Shown in pieces: positions 37,195 through 45,180 of a stretch of DNA of 64,000 bases. The DNA is from Prevotella sp. HJM029 (GTDB taxonomy: Bacteria > Bacteroidota > Bacteroidia > Bacteroidales > Bacteroidaceae): contig NZ_KK082677.1 of NCBI RefSeq assembly GCF_000599605.1, positions 1-64,000 of the forward strand, in the 5' to 3' direction. A program made the translations under genes and the position numbers. Each line of letters begins with the position of its first letter. Positions within the stretch are counted from its first letter, which is position 1. The notes below the pieces were generated by a model. That model was given only the letters and a program-made list of their open reading frames with translations. It searched no databases and had not been told where the DNA came from.

Positions 37195-37641
37195 ATGAAA
37201 ACATTACGCACACAATTCATCATCGTCATAGCACTCACCCTACTGTGGATTGTCCTCAACGAAAACGATATCTTTGAATGGGTGGGCACGGCACATCGCT
37301 TCGTAGCCGCCGAATTTCTGTGTGTCACACTCATGGAACTGCTCACCATCTGCAGCATTCCCGTGGCACTGCGCCTGTTTAAATTCCGATGGGTACAGCA
37401 ACACATCAATCGCCAACCTACCACCGCGCAACGCAACTACCATCGCTGGGCATTGATGCGCCAAAGCTGGTTGCTGCTGCTACTCGTGGCCAACGCCACG
37501 CTCTACTACCCATTTATGAACGTGGCATTTGGTTATATGGGCATCATTCTCGGCCTCGCGCTACTGTTCGTCTTCCCCACCGAGGAGCGCTATCAAAGCG
37601 AATACAAAATGCTGACACAAACCAACGAGCCAGAAAAATAA
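37195..37641 (+). CDS. Hypothetical four-helix inner-membrane protein
   Basis: A 148-residue protein with four hydrophobic segments: about residues 8-21, 37-60, 93-110 and 113-128, with a basic loop (FKFRWVQQHINRQPTTAQR) between the second and third. I do not recognise a named family. It starts 20 bp after recR and ends 12 bp before the glycosyltransferase gene, so it is likely in the same transcript; that association is the only hint of role. Confidence 0.7.
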   Translation: MKTLRTQFIIVIALTLLWIVLNENDIFEWVGTAHRFVAAEFLCVTLMELLTICSIPVALRLFKFRWVQQHINRQPTTAQRNYHRWALMRQSWLLLLLVANATLYYPFMNVAFGYMGIILGLALLFVFPTEERYQSEYKMLTQTNEPEK

Positions 37642-37653
37642 CCCTCGCGCAAC

Positions 37654-38841
37654 ATGCTGTTATCGGTCGTCATCGTCAACTACAACGTGAAGTTCTATTT
37701 AGCGCAATGCCTGTGGGCGCTTCAGCAGACGTGTGGCGTTGCAAGTATGGAAATCATTGTTGTAGACAACCATTCGACCGACGGCAGTATGGCTTTTCTC
37801 AAACCGCGTTTCCCCAACGTTCGTTTCATCCCTTGCCAGCACAACTTAGGCTTCGCCAAAGCCAACAACATCGGCATCCGCCAGAGCCAAGGCGAATATG
37901 TGTTGCTGCTCAATCCCGACACTTTCGTGGGCGAGCACACATTGGCCGACGCATTGGCCTTCATGCAAACGCATCCGCAAGCTGGATGTGCCGGATTTCG
38001 CATGCGCAAAGCCGATGGCAGCGTGGCAAAGGAAAGTCGCCGTGGCATCCCGACACCGCTCACAGCTGCCTACAAAATGATAGGCTTACACCGGCTGTTC
38101 CCACATCATCACCGCTTTGCTCACTACTATTTAGGCCATCTTCCTTGGAATGAGGCGGCACAAATCGAAGTGGTCAGCGGTGCATGTATGTTGCTTCGAC
38201 GCAAAGCCTTGCTACAAGTGGGTCTGCTCGATGAAGATTATTTTATGTATGGCGAAGACATTGAACTCAGCTATCAGCTACTGAGATTCGGGTGGCAGAA
38301 CTGGTATCTCCCACTCGATATCCTCCATTATAAAGGAAAAAGCACCGCCCACACATCCTTTCGCTACGTGCATGTGTTCTATAAAGCCATGCTCATCTTT
38401 TTGCGTAAGCATTATGCCCGAACAACTTGGGTGATTAGACTACCCATACAGCTGCTCATCCTTGCAAAAGCGTGCATCGCCATGTTGCAGACAGCCAGAC
38501 ATTATATCAGCAAATATTTCAATCTTTTCCCTGCAAAAAGGGAGCAAAAGAGCTATCTTTTCATCGGTAAAAAAGATATGATTGCCAAATGTAAAATGTT
38601 TGCAACAGCCAATGCGCTGCATGCTCAATTCATAGAACAAAGCGCAGATGCGCCGTATATAAAAGTCATCGATAGTAAGAATGAAAGCAAGAAGCAAGTT
38701 ATTGTGGTTTATGACACACAATGCTTCACCTACGACACCATTTTGCAACAGATGCATCGGCTGCAACAGCTTGGCTATATGCTTGGAACTTTCAGCAACC
38801 ATATCCTTCTTACCCAAGACGAAGCTATGAATACTATATAA
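37654..38841 (+). CDS. Glycosyltransferase family 2 with C-terminal extension
   Basis: GT-A glycosyltransferase: SVVIVNYNVKFYLAQCLWAL (residues 4-23), VVDNHSTDGSM, LGFAKANNIGIRQSQGEYVLLLNPDTF (metal-binding DxD equivalent NPDT, described in part), a Ser-Gly-Ala acceptor segment VVSGACMLLRRKAL and the acidic DEDYFMYGEDIELSYQL near residue 195. This is the rhamnosyltransferase-like subgroup. After a hydrophobic region near residues 265-275, residues about 290-395 form an extra domain containing SYLFIGKKDMIAKCK, without recognised catalytic motifs. Likely works on LPS or glycoprotein glycans at the inner membrane. Confidence 0.87.
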   Translation: MLLSVVIVNYNVKFYLAQCLWALQQTCGVASMEIIVVDNHSTDGSMAFLKPRFPNVRFIPCQHNLGFAKANNIGIRQSQGEYVLLLNPDTFVGEHTLADALAFMQTHPQAGCAGFRMRKADGSVAKESRRGIPTPLTAAYKMIGLHRLFPHHHRFAHYYLGHLPWNEAAQIEVVSGACMLLRRKALLQVGLLDEDYFMYGEDIELSYQLLRFGWQNWYLPLDILHYKGKSTAHTSFRYVHVFYKAMLIFLRKHYARTTWVIRLPIQLLILAKACIAMLQTARHYISKYFNLFPAKREQKSYLFIGKKDMIAKCKMFATANALHAQFIEQSADAPYIKVIDSKNESKKQVIVVYDTQCFTYDTILQQMHRLQQLGYMLGTFSNHILLTQDEAMNTI

Positions 38842-38863
38842 ATTGCACTAAAATAAAGATTGT

Positions 38864-39379
38864 ATGACAAGACAAGTGAGATTAAGGGCTATGGAACCCG
38901 AAGATTTAGAGTTGCTTTACAAAATAGAAAATGACACTGACCTTTGGCCTATCGGTGCCACCAATGTGCCCTACTCGCGCTATGTACTCCACGACTACAT
39001 TGCACAAGCTTCAGCCGATATTTATACTGATAAGCAGGTGAGGCTCATCATTGAAACAGATAGTCATCACGCCATTGGTCTCATTGACCTCGTGAACTTC
39101 AACCCACAACACAGCAGAGCCGAATTAGGAATTATCATCAAGAAAGACTATCAGCATCAAGGATGGGGTACCTTGGCACTACAGCAACTCATCACCCATG
39201 CCACAACAACCCTTCACTTGCACCAAATCTATGCAGTTGTTGCTGAAACTAACATCGTCTGCTACAACTTACTATTGAAACAAGGATTTAAAAACAATGC
39301 AATATTACAACAATGGCTCCGCACAGACAAAGGCTACCTAAACGCCCTGCTCATGCAACTTTTTTTAGAAAAAATATAG
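38864..39379 (+). CDS. GNAT-family N-acetyltransferase
   Basis: A 171-residue acetyltransferase of the RimJ/RimL/SpeG type. Motifs: VRLRAMEPEDLELLYKIEND at the N-terminus, AIGLIDLVNFNPQHSRAELGI, and the acetyl-CoA loop KDYQHQGWGTLALQQLI (Q/RxxGxG/A type) near residue 106, then YAVVAETNIVCYNLLLKQGF. The acceptor is unknown (protein N-terminus, antibiotic or polyamine). It begins 22 bp after the glycosyltransferase in the same direction. Confidence 0.85.
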   Translation: MTRQVRLRAMEPEDLELLYKIENDTDLWPIGATNVPYSRYVLHDYIAQASADIYTDKQVRLIIETDSHHAIGLIDLVNFNPQHSRAELGIIIKKDYQHQGWGTLALQQLITHATTTLHLHQIYAVVAETNIVCYNLLLKQGFKNNAILQQWLRTDKGYLNALLMQLFLEKI

Positions 39380-39385
39380 CAAAAG

Positions 39386-39417
39386 TTTTGGAGGAATAAA
39401 ATATTATACTACCTTTG
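39386..39417 (+). promoter_or_regulatory. Promoter of tRNA-Asp pair
   Basis: TTTTG at 39386-39390, 19-bp spacer, TACCTTTG at 39410-39417. Nearly identical to the promoter of the tRNA-Ser/Glu operon, including the GGAG after the -33 element. Confidence 0.85.
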
Positions 39418-39452
39418 CAACCGCAATTCAGAATGAGTTTCCAAATCTTTTT

Positions 39453-39526
39453 GGTGCGTTAGTTCAGTTGGTTAGAATGCCTGCCTGTCACGCAGGAGGT
39501 CACGAGTTCGAGTCTCGTACGCACCG
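39453..39526 (+). tRNA. tRNA-Asp(GTC), copy 1
   Basis: Acceptor GGTGCGT/ACGCACC with discriminator G; anticodon stem CCTGC/GCAGG with loop CTGTCAC giving anticodon GTC; T-loop GTTCGAGTC. 74 nt; CCA not encoded. Confidence 0.97.
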
Positions 39527-39550
39527 CAACTCATTCTCATTGCACCTTTT

Positions 39551-39624
39551 GGTGCGTTAGTTCAGTTGGTTAGAATGCCTGCCTGTCACGCAGGAGGTCA
39601 CGAGTTCGAGTCTCGTACGCACCG
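39551..39624 (+). tRNA. tRNA-Asp(GTC), copy 2
   Basis: Sequence identical to copy 1 over all 74 nt, starting 98 bp later. The spacer also keeps part of the flank (GCAACTCAT follows both), pointing to a recent tandem duplication. Confidence 0.97.
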
Positions 39625-39625
39625 C

Positions 39626-39655
39626 AACTCATAGTGATAGCTATGAGTTTTTTTG
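39626..39655 (+). terminator. Terminator of tRNA-Asp pair
   Basis: AACTCATAG and CTATGAGTT form a 9-bp stem with a 6-base loop and run into TTTTTTT. Confidence 0.9.
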
Positions 39656-39720
39656 TATCATACCAAAAGAAGGAAAACCGCGATACGATATTTTCTTATG
39701 TCCTTTAAAATTTAAAAAGT

Positions 39721-39789
39721 GTGTAAGTTCAACATAATTCTTATCTTTGCATTAAGTAATAAAAAACAACAAGAATATGGAACTTACAC
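39721..39789. repeat. 10-bp inverted repeat around a small-ORF promoter
   Basis: GTGTAAGTTC (39721-39730) and GAACTTACAC (39780-39789) are exact reverse complements bracketing a -7 element TATCTTTG (39742-39749) and the start codon of the small ORF. It could be an operator or the outer end of an insertion-sequence relic. Confidence 0.6.
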
Positions 39790-39980
39790 AAGGACAAATT
39801 TCAGAAATTATTTCGAATTACACAAGTAGCAGTGAAGGTTTGAGACCTCTGCAAAAACAATATAGCCTGCTTATACCTCTACTAAAAAATAGGGGACAGC
39901 TTACATCACTGCAAACTCATCCCCTTCAAAAATTAGAGAGTTATAAAAAAAAATCGTTTATGCAATATCGTTATTTATAA
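39777..39980 (+). pseudogene. Small ORF, possible N-terminal relic of an IS256-type transposase
   Basis: A 67-residue reading frame starting MELTQGQISEIISNYTSSSEGL, which resembles the first residues of Bacteroidetes IS256-family transposases as I remember them; after about residue 25 the similarity is lost and the chain ends at 67. It has its own -7 element (39742) and its start lies in a 10-bp inverted repeat. The last 10 bp overlap the end of convergent folD, so the insertion or its decay must have respected that gene. It may instead be an unrelated small protein; a translated-relic reading is inference. Confidence 0.35.
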
Positions 39981-40849
39981 TATTCATTTTTACTTGCGGC
40001 CAATGTATTCTGCATTAAAGAACATATCGTCATAGGGCCAACCCCACCCGGAACGGGCGTGATGTAAGAACATTTGGGGGCTACTGCATCGAAACAGACA
40101 TCGCCCGAGAGACGAAAACCACTTTTACGCGTAGCATCAGCTACACGCGTAGTGCCTACATCAATCACCACAGCACCCTCTTTCACCATATCGCCCGTTA
40201 CAAAACCTGGCTGACCAGTGGCAGCAATAATAATATCAGCCTGGCGACACTCTGCTGCAATATCTTGCGTGTGGCTATGACAAATGGTTACCGTAGCATC
40301 GCCATAAGCTTTCTGAGCCATCAATTGTGCCATTGGCTTACCTACAATGTTACTACGCCCCAACACAAAACATTTCTTCCCACTGGTCTTGATTCGATAA
40401 CGATGCAACAGTGTCATGATGCCCAATGGTGTGGCAGAGATAAAGCAAGGCAAACCTATAGCCATCCGACCAACATTAATGGGATGGAAACCATCTACAT
40501 CTTTACGATAGTCAATGGCCATAATAATCTTTTGCTCATCAATATGCGGCGGCAATGGTAACTGCACGATAAAGCCATCGACAGTAGCATCATGGTTGAG
40601 TTTATCAATACAACGAAGCAACTCGTCTTCGGTCACATCAACTTCGTAGCGAATAAGGGTCGACAAGAAACCACATTGCTCACAAGCCAGAACCTTATTG
40701 CGCACATACGTTTCGGAGCCTCCATCGTGACCAACAAGGATGGCAGCCAAATGAGGGCGTTTGCCACCTTGCGCAACAATGTTTTGAACTTCAGCCGCTA
40801 TCTCAGCCTTGATTTCGGCTGCCGTTGCCTTCCCATCAATAATCTGCAT
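39971..40849 (-). CDS. folD: Bifunctional methylene-THF dehydrogenase / methenyl-THF cyclohydrolase
   Basis: One-carbon metabolism: interconverts methylene-, methenyl- and 10-formyl-tetrahydrofolate with NADP. Motifs: [21 protein letters not shown] with the catalytic-Lys position (about residue 55), [27 protein letters not shown], nucleotide loop [16 protein letters not shown] near residue 166, and C-terminal [18 protein letters not shown]. 292 residues. Single gene; 53 bp downstream of the ffh stop, same strand as ffh, so the two may be co-transcribed. Confidence 0.96.
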   Translation of the reverse strand: MQIIDGKATAAEIKAEIAAEVQNIVAQGGKRPHLAAILVGHDGGSETYVRNKVLACEQCGFLSTLIRYEVDVTEDELLRCIDKLNHDATVDGFIVQLPLPPHIDEQKIIMAIDYRKDVDGFHPINVGRMAIGLPCFISATPLGIMTLLHRYRIKTSGKKCFVLGRSNIVGKPMAQLMAQKAYGDATVTICHSHTQDIAAECRQADIIIAATGQPGFVTGDMVKEGAVVIDVGTTRVADATRKSGFRLSGDVCFDAVAPKCSYITPVPGGVGPMTICSLMQNTLAASKNEYYK

Positions 40850-40902
40850 CCGATTCTTTATTACTTGATTGTTACTCTGCTTTCAGAAACCTTGTGACAT
40901 AA

Positions 40903-42249
40903 TCATTTAGGCATTCCCGGAAGCTTCATTCCTTTCATGCGGCTCATCATCCCTGCCATTTGGTTTCCAGTCACCATCTTCATCATTTTTCGTGTCTGAT
41001 CGAATTGCTTAATGAGTTTATTCACCTCTTGGATGTTGGTGCCCGATCCCTTAGCTATGCGTTGACGACGACTGGTGTTAAGAATTTCGGGATTGGTGCG
41101 TTCCTTGGGCGTCATGCTTCGGATGATAGCTTCAATGCTCACAAAAGCGTTGTCATCAATATCCACATCCTTGATAGCCTTGCCAACCCCAGGTATCATG
41201 CTGGCTAAATCTTTTAAATTACCCATCTTTTTGATTTGCTCAATTTGTCCCAAGAAATCATTAAAATCAAACTTGTTTTTCTGTATCTTGCGTTGCAATC
41301 GTTTAGCTTCTTCCTCGTCAAATTGCTCTTGCGCACGTTCTACAAGCGAGACAATATCACCCATGCCCAAGATGCGGTCGGCCATACGGTTGGGGTGGAA
41401 CACATCCAAAGCTTCCATCTTCTCACCTGTTCCGACAAACTTGATAGGTTTGGTAACGATTGTGCGGATAGAAAGAGCCGCACCACCACGTGTATCGCCA
41501 TCTAATTTCGTTAGAATCACGCCATCGAAATCTAAGCGGTCGTTAAATTCTTTTGCGGTGTTGACAGCATCTTGTCCTGTCATAGCATCCACCACGAATA
41601 GTGTTTCTGAAGGATGCAACGATTCTTTCAGTGAAGCAATCTCGTTCATCATCTCTTCATCAACAGCCAAACGACCTGCTGTGTCGACAATCACCACATC
41701 GTTTCCTTTTGCTTTTGCCTCTTGAATGGCATGCTGGGCGATGGCTACAACATCTTTATTCTCGGGTTCGGCATAGACTGGAACTTGAATCTGCTCACCA
41801 ACAACCTTCAACTGCTCAATGGCCGCTGGACGATAAACGTCACAAGCCACCAGTAAAGGTTTCTTATTTCGTTTTGACTTAAGCAAGTTAGCCAGCTTTC
41901 CGCTGAAGGTTGTTTTACCAGAACCTTGCAAACCACTCATGAGAATAATGGCAGGATGACCATCTAAGTTAATATCAACAGCCTCACCTCCCATCAAGTC
42001 GGCCAGTTCATCATGGACTATCTTCACCATTAACTGGCCTGGCTTCACAGCCGTAAGCACATTCATCCCCAATGCCTTCTCTTTCACTTTATCTGTGAAG
42101 TTCTTTGCCACTTTAAAGTTCACGTCGGCATCAAGTAAGGCTCTTCGCACATCCTTCAACGTAGAGGCAACATTAATCTCGGTAATTTGCCCCTCACCTT
42201 TCAATATTTTGAATGAGCGCTCTAATCTATCGCTTAAATTCTCAAACAT
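40903..42249 (-). CDS. ffh: Signal recognition particle GTPase Ffh
   Basis: Targets nascent membrane proteins to the translocon together with SRP RNA and FtsY. The frame is open from 42297, but the ATG at 42249 gives the canonical MFENLSDRLERSFKILKGEG. N domain residues 1-90; G domain with G1 GLQGSGKTTFSGKLAN (about 107), DTAGRLAVDEEMM, TKLDGDTRGGAALS; Met-rich M domain about 300-448 ending SRMKGMKLPGMPK. 448 residues. A -7 element TATTTTTG (minus strand, 42330-42337) lies about 80 bp upstream. The SRP RNA gene is not in the window. Confidence 0.97.
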   Translation of the reverse strand: MFENLSDRLERSFKILKGEGQITEINVASTLKDVRRALLDADVNFKVAKNFTDKVKEKALGMNVLTAVKPGQLMVKIVHDELADLMGGEAVDINLDGHPAIILMSGLQGSGKTTFSGKLANLLKSKRNKKPLLVACDVYRPAAIEQLKVVGEQIQVPVYAEPENKDVVAIAQHAIQEAKAKGNDVVIVDTAGRLAVDEEMMNEIASLKESLHPSETLFVVDAMTGQDAVNTAKEFNDRLDFDGVILTKLDGDTRGGAALSIRTIVTKPIKFVGTGEKMEALDVFHPNRMADRILGMGDIVSLVERAQEQFDEEEAKRLQRKIQKNKFDFNDFLGQIEQIKKMGNLKDLASMIPGVGKAIKDVDIDDNAFVSIEAIIRSMTPKERTNPEILNTSRRQRIAKGSGTNIQEVNKLIKQFDQTRKMMKMVTGNQMAGMMSRMKGMKLPGMPK

Positions 42250-42421
42250 ATCTTTTATTTTTTTATAATTCTCTTTGTACTGAATTCGCTCTATCACACA
42301 TCAAAAAGCTAATTCGGCTATAGTTGTTGCAAAAATACATAATAAGGTGGAGATTAGCGAAAGTGCATTTTGTTATTTAAAAAAAATTAAGGTTACTTGA
42401 TTTATCCCAAATAAGATGGAC

Positions 42422-43378
42422 TTAATCGGGAAGCCAGAAGTGCGCTACTAAAGGCAGGTGATCGCTAAACCCCGCAGAGTAACGGCGCCCATAATAGGTG
42501 CGGAAAGGTCGCACACCTCCATAACTATCATCAGTAGTCAACAGGAAAGGGGCATCCATCACTTGGCATTGACGGAAATAAGGCTTAAAGGTTTCGCTAC
42601 ACAGGATATGGTCTAAGCTGTCCCAAACGCCTTTATATTTATAGGTGCCTTTCGCACCATGCGTTCCTTTTGCATCGGCAGAGACATCAACCAACTGGTG
42701 ACGCAAAAGATATTGAAGATTTTCATCCTGCGCATAATCATTGAAATCGCCTAAAACGAGAATTTTATTCGCGGCGGAATGAAGGCGAATGGAGTCGACC
42801 ACCGCAACGATTTGTTGTGCCACTGCCCGACGATTGGGTCGCGTGATGCGTTCGCCTCCACTGCGACTCGGAGCATGAACAACCAAGAGATGCAGCGTGT
42901 CGCCCGACAACAATTCACCGGCGGCATAAAGCAAATCGCGCGTGGGACGCATGCCCTGGATGGGGTTCACACGCACCGCATGCCACCTCAACAAGCGAAA
43001 CGAATAGGGCGAATAGAGCAGTGCCACATTGATGCCTCGCTCATCGGGCGAGTGCGTGATGAGATAGTTGTAATGTGCCTGACGGAAAGGCGAACGCTTC
43101 GTCAAATCACGCATCACCGAATCGTTTTCAACTTCACACAACGCGATAACATCGGGCAACTGCCACGCCTTTTCCTCGCCACCACAAGCCATTAGGGTTT
43201 GCCCCACATGCCGCAGCTTCGTCCAATAGCGCGCAGTGGTCCAATGATACGCGCCGTTAGGCAAAAACTCGGTATCGCGCTTGGGCGGCTGATGCTGCGT
43301 GTCGAAAAGGTTTTCACAGTTCCATTCCACCACCGTGAAAAGCCCTAAAAGGATGGAGATAAAGTTGAGCATGCCCAT
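42422..43378 (-). CDS. Endonuclease/exonuclease/phosphatase-family protein
   Basis: Metal-dependent EEP-fold hydrolase. Visible motifs: TVVEWNCENLFDTQHQP (residues 16-32, Asn), VIALCEVENDSVMRDL (metal Glu, about 76), ILVLGDFNDYAQDENL (Asp-x-Asn, about 208), and C-terminal SDHLPLVAHF (catalytic Asp-His). A short hydrophobic N-terminus (LNFISILLGLFTVVEW) could be an uncleaved or weak export signal. 318 residues. Begins 11 bp after the DAHP synthase stop, so it shares that transcript. Substrate (DNA, phosphoinositide-like or other phosphodiester) cannot be assigned. Confidence 0.82.
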   Translation of the reverse strand: MGMLNFISILLGLFTVVEWNCENLFDTQHQPPKRDTEFLPNGAYHWTTARYWTKLRHVGQTLMACGGEEKAWQLPDVIALCEVENDSVMRDLTKRSPFRQAHYNYLITHSPDERGINVALLYSPYSFRLLRWHAVRVNPIQGMRPTRDLLYAAGELLSGDTLHLLVVHAPSRSGGERITRPNRRAVAQQIVAVVDSIRLHSAANKILVLGDFNDYAQDENLQYLLRHQLVDVSADAKGTHGAKGTYKYKGVWDSLDHILCSETFKPYFRQCQVMDAPFLLTTDDSYGGVRPFRTYYGRRYSAGFSDHLPLVAHFWLPD

Positions 43379-43389
43379 TGACGTTGGAT

Positions 43390-44475
43390 TTAAGGTTTCA
43401 CTTCGCCATTGATGACTTGCAGTTGTTGGCGCACACTCTCTTCATGAATATGCTCAAACACTTCGGCCGCGAATTGCGCGCTCATGCCACACAAACGGGC
43501 CTGCTCGCCGCGCTTTTCCAAGATTTCATTGTAACGATTGGTTTGCAACACGGCCAAATTCTGCTCCTTTTTATACATGCCAATCTGACGGCAAACCTGC
43601 ATGCGCTGTGCCAAGAGCATCATGAGCTGATTGTCGATGTCGTCAATCTGCGCGCGCAGCGGTCGCAAACCCTCGTCCACAGCTCGCGTGCTACGCACCA
43701 CCAAGGTTTGCAAAATCTGTTTCAGCGTATCGGGCGTCACCTGCTGTTGCGCATCGCTCCACGCCTCCTGCGGGTGGCAATGGCTCTCAACAATCAAGCC
43801 GTCGAAACCCAAATCCAAGGCCTGCTGACTCAACGGCGCAATGAAGTCACGGCGTCCGCCAATGTGGCTGGGATCGCAAATGAGGGGTAACTGGGGTATG
43901 CGACGGCGCAACTCAATCGCGATTTGCCACATGGGCAGATTGCGATATGCTTTCTTTCCATAGCTCGAGAAACCACGCAGGATGGCACCCAGGCGCGTGA
44001 TGCCCGCACGATTGAGCCGTTGCAAGGCACCAATCCACAATTCTAAGTCGGGATTAACAGGATTTTTCACCAACACAGGCACATCCACACCACGCAAACT
44101 ATCGGCCAAAGCCTGCATGGCAAAGGGATTGGCCACAGTGCGCGCACCCACCCACAACACATCAATGCCATGCTGCAGACACAGTGCCACATGCTCGGGC
44201 GTTGCCACTTCGGTGGCCGTGAGCATGCCCGTCTGCGCTTTCACCTGCTGCAACCATGGCAGCGCCACCTCACCCACGCCTTCAAAGCCCCCGGGTTTGG
44301 TGCGTGGTTTCCAAACGCCTGCCCTAAATATGCGGCAACCACAAGCTGCCAAATCACGGGCTGTAGCGAGCACTTGCTGTTCGGTTTCGGCCGAACAGGG
44401 ACCTGCTATCACGCACACCGACTGCTGACCGCCGCTGGGCAAATGAAGGGAAGTTAAATGTAGTTCTGTCATCAT
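43390..44475 (-). CDS. Bifunctional DAHP synthase / chorismate mutase
   Basis: First step of the shikimate pathway fused to chorismate mutase. Residues about 15-265 are a type I-beta DAHP synthase: VIAGPCSAETEQQVL, FRAGVWKPRTKPGGFEG, WVGARTVANPFAMQ, LVKNPVNPDLELWIGAL, PLICDPSHIGGRRDFI and GLIVESHCHPQEAWSDAQQQ. Residues about 275-361 are an AroQ-class mutase: LRAQIDDIDNQLMMLLAQRMQVCRQIG and KEQN. The fusion is the common Bacteroidetes form and links carbon entry to phenylalanine/tyrosine synthesis. Strong promoter at 44591-44622 with about 110 nt of leader. ATG at 44475 (a second Met follows immediately). Confidence 0.94.
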   Translation of the reverse strand: MMTELHLTSLHLPSGGQQSVCVIAGPCSAETEQQVLATARDLAACGCRIFRAGVWKPRTKPGGFEGVGEVALPWLQQVKAQTGMLTATEVATPEHVALCLQHGIDVLWVGARTVANPFAMQALADSLRGVDVPVLVKNPVNPDLELWIGALQRLNRAGITRLGAILRGFSSYGKKAYRNLPMWQIAIELRRRIPQLPLICDPSHIGGRRDFIAPLSQQALDLGFDGLIVESHCHPQEAWSDAQQQVTPDTLKQILQTLVVRSTRAVDEGLRPLRAQIDDIDNQLMMLLAQRMQVCRQIGMYKKEQNLAVLQTNRYNEILEKRGEQARLCGMSAQFAAEVFEHIHEESVRQQLQVINGEVKP

Positions 44476-44590
44476 TTCATTGCTTTAAAAACGCTCTTTG
44501 CATCTCGAGACTAAAACCGAATGGCAAAGCCCAGCCTTTTGCGGCTACACTTCGCAACCTTCTGTGGAGATTGCAAGCGTTTTATCGTTG

Positions 44591-44622
44591 CAAAAGTAGG
44601 CATTTTCTGGGGTTCAACCAAA
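44591..44622 (-). promoter_or_regulatory. Promoter of DAHP synthase/chorismate mutase gene
   Basis: Minus strand TTTGG (44618-44622), 19-bp spacer, TACTTTTG (44591-44598): a full consensus match. The leader of about 110 nt contains a small AGCC-GCAAAA-GGCT hairpin but no evident leader peptide. The rest of 44623-44721 shows nothing. Confidence 0.8.
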
Positions 44623-44721
44623 CCCACAACCACTTTCCCCACCCGCTTCACCCTTATTCTATTCTATCATCTTCAATGTGCATGCAAAAGCGTCTATTCC
44701 CGACAGCCTATCCCACTTTTA

Positions 44722-45044
44722 TGCAGCGGCAAACTATTCGCCACGACTATAAACTCATTTTTATGCAGCGGCAAACTATTCGCCGCGACTATAAACTCTT
44801 TTTTGTGCAGCGGAAAGCCCCTCGCCGCGACTATAATTCTTTTTAGTGCAGCGGAAAGCACCTCGCCGCGACTATAATTCTTTTTAGTGCAGCGGCGAGC
44901 ACCTCGCCGCGACTATAAACTCTTTTTTGTGCAGCGGAAAGCACCTCGCCGCGACTATAAACTCATTTTAGTGCAGCGGAAAGCACCTCGCCACGACTAT
45001 AAACTCATTTTAGTGCAGCGGCAAACTATTCGCCGGCAACCTTT
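44722..45044. repeat. Array D: 41/42-bp tandem repeat, last unit of array B type
   Basis: Eight units with TGCAGCGG at 44722, 44764, 44806, 44847, 44888, 44930, 44972 and 45014 (steps 42, 42, 41, 41, 42, 42, 42). Stem forms vary: GGCAAACTATTCGCC in the first two, GCGGCGAG-CAC-CTCGCCGC (perfect 8 bp) in the fifth, GCGGAAAG-CAC-CTCGCCGC in others. Linker CGACTATAAACTCATTTTAG. In the final unit, 45020-45044 switches to an array B unit, matching the B sequence at 24 of 25 positions. Confidence 0.96.
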
Positions 45045-45141
45045 GGGCCTCCCACCCCATTTGGCTTGCGTTTGGCGGCTCATCATCCATAAAAAACTGC
45101 AAAAATCAAGAGTGAACACCCATTCCTCTCCCACTTTTTAT

Positions 45142-45149
45142 TACTTTTG
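45142..45149 (+). promoter_or_regulatory. -7 element of MscS-type channel gene
   Basis: TACTTTTG matches TAnnTTTG, 32 bp before the ATG at 45181. No TTTG at the normal -33 position. Confidence 0.5.
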
Positions 45150-45180
45150 CACAAAACAAGACGCATTCAACATTCAAAAT

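Noticed and set aside
44887-45180. N-terminal extension of the MscS-type channel through array D
   Set aside because: It consists of repeat units and would place the signal peptide internally; the -7 element at 45142 lies after it.
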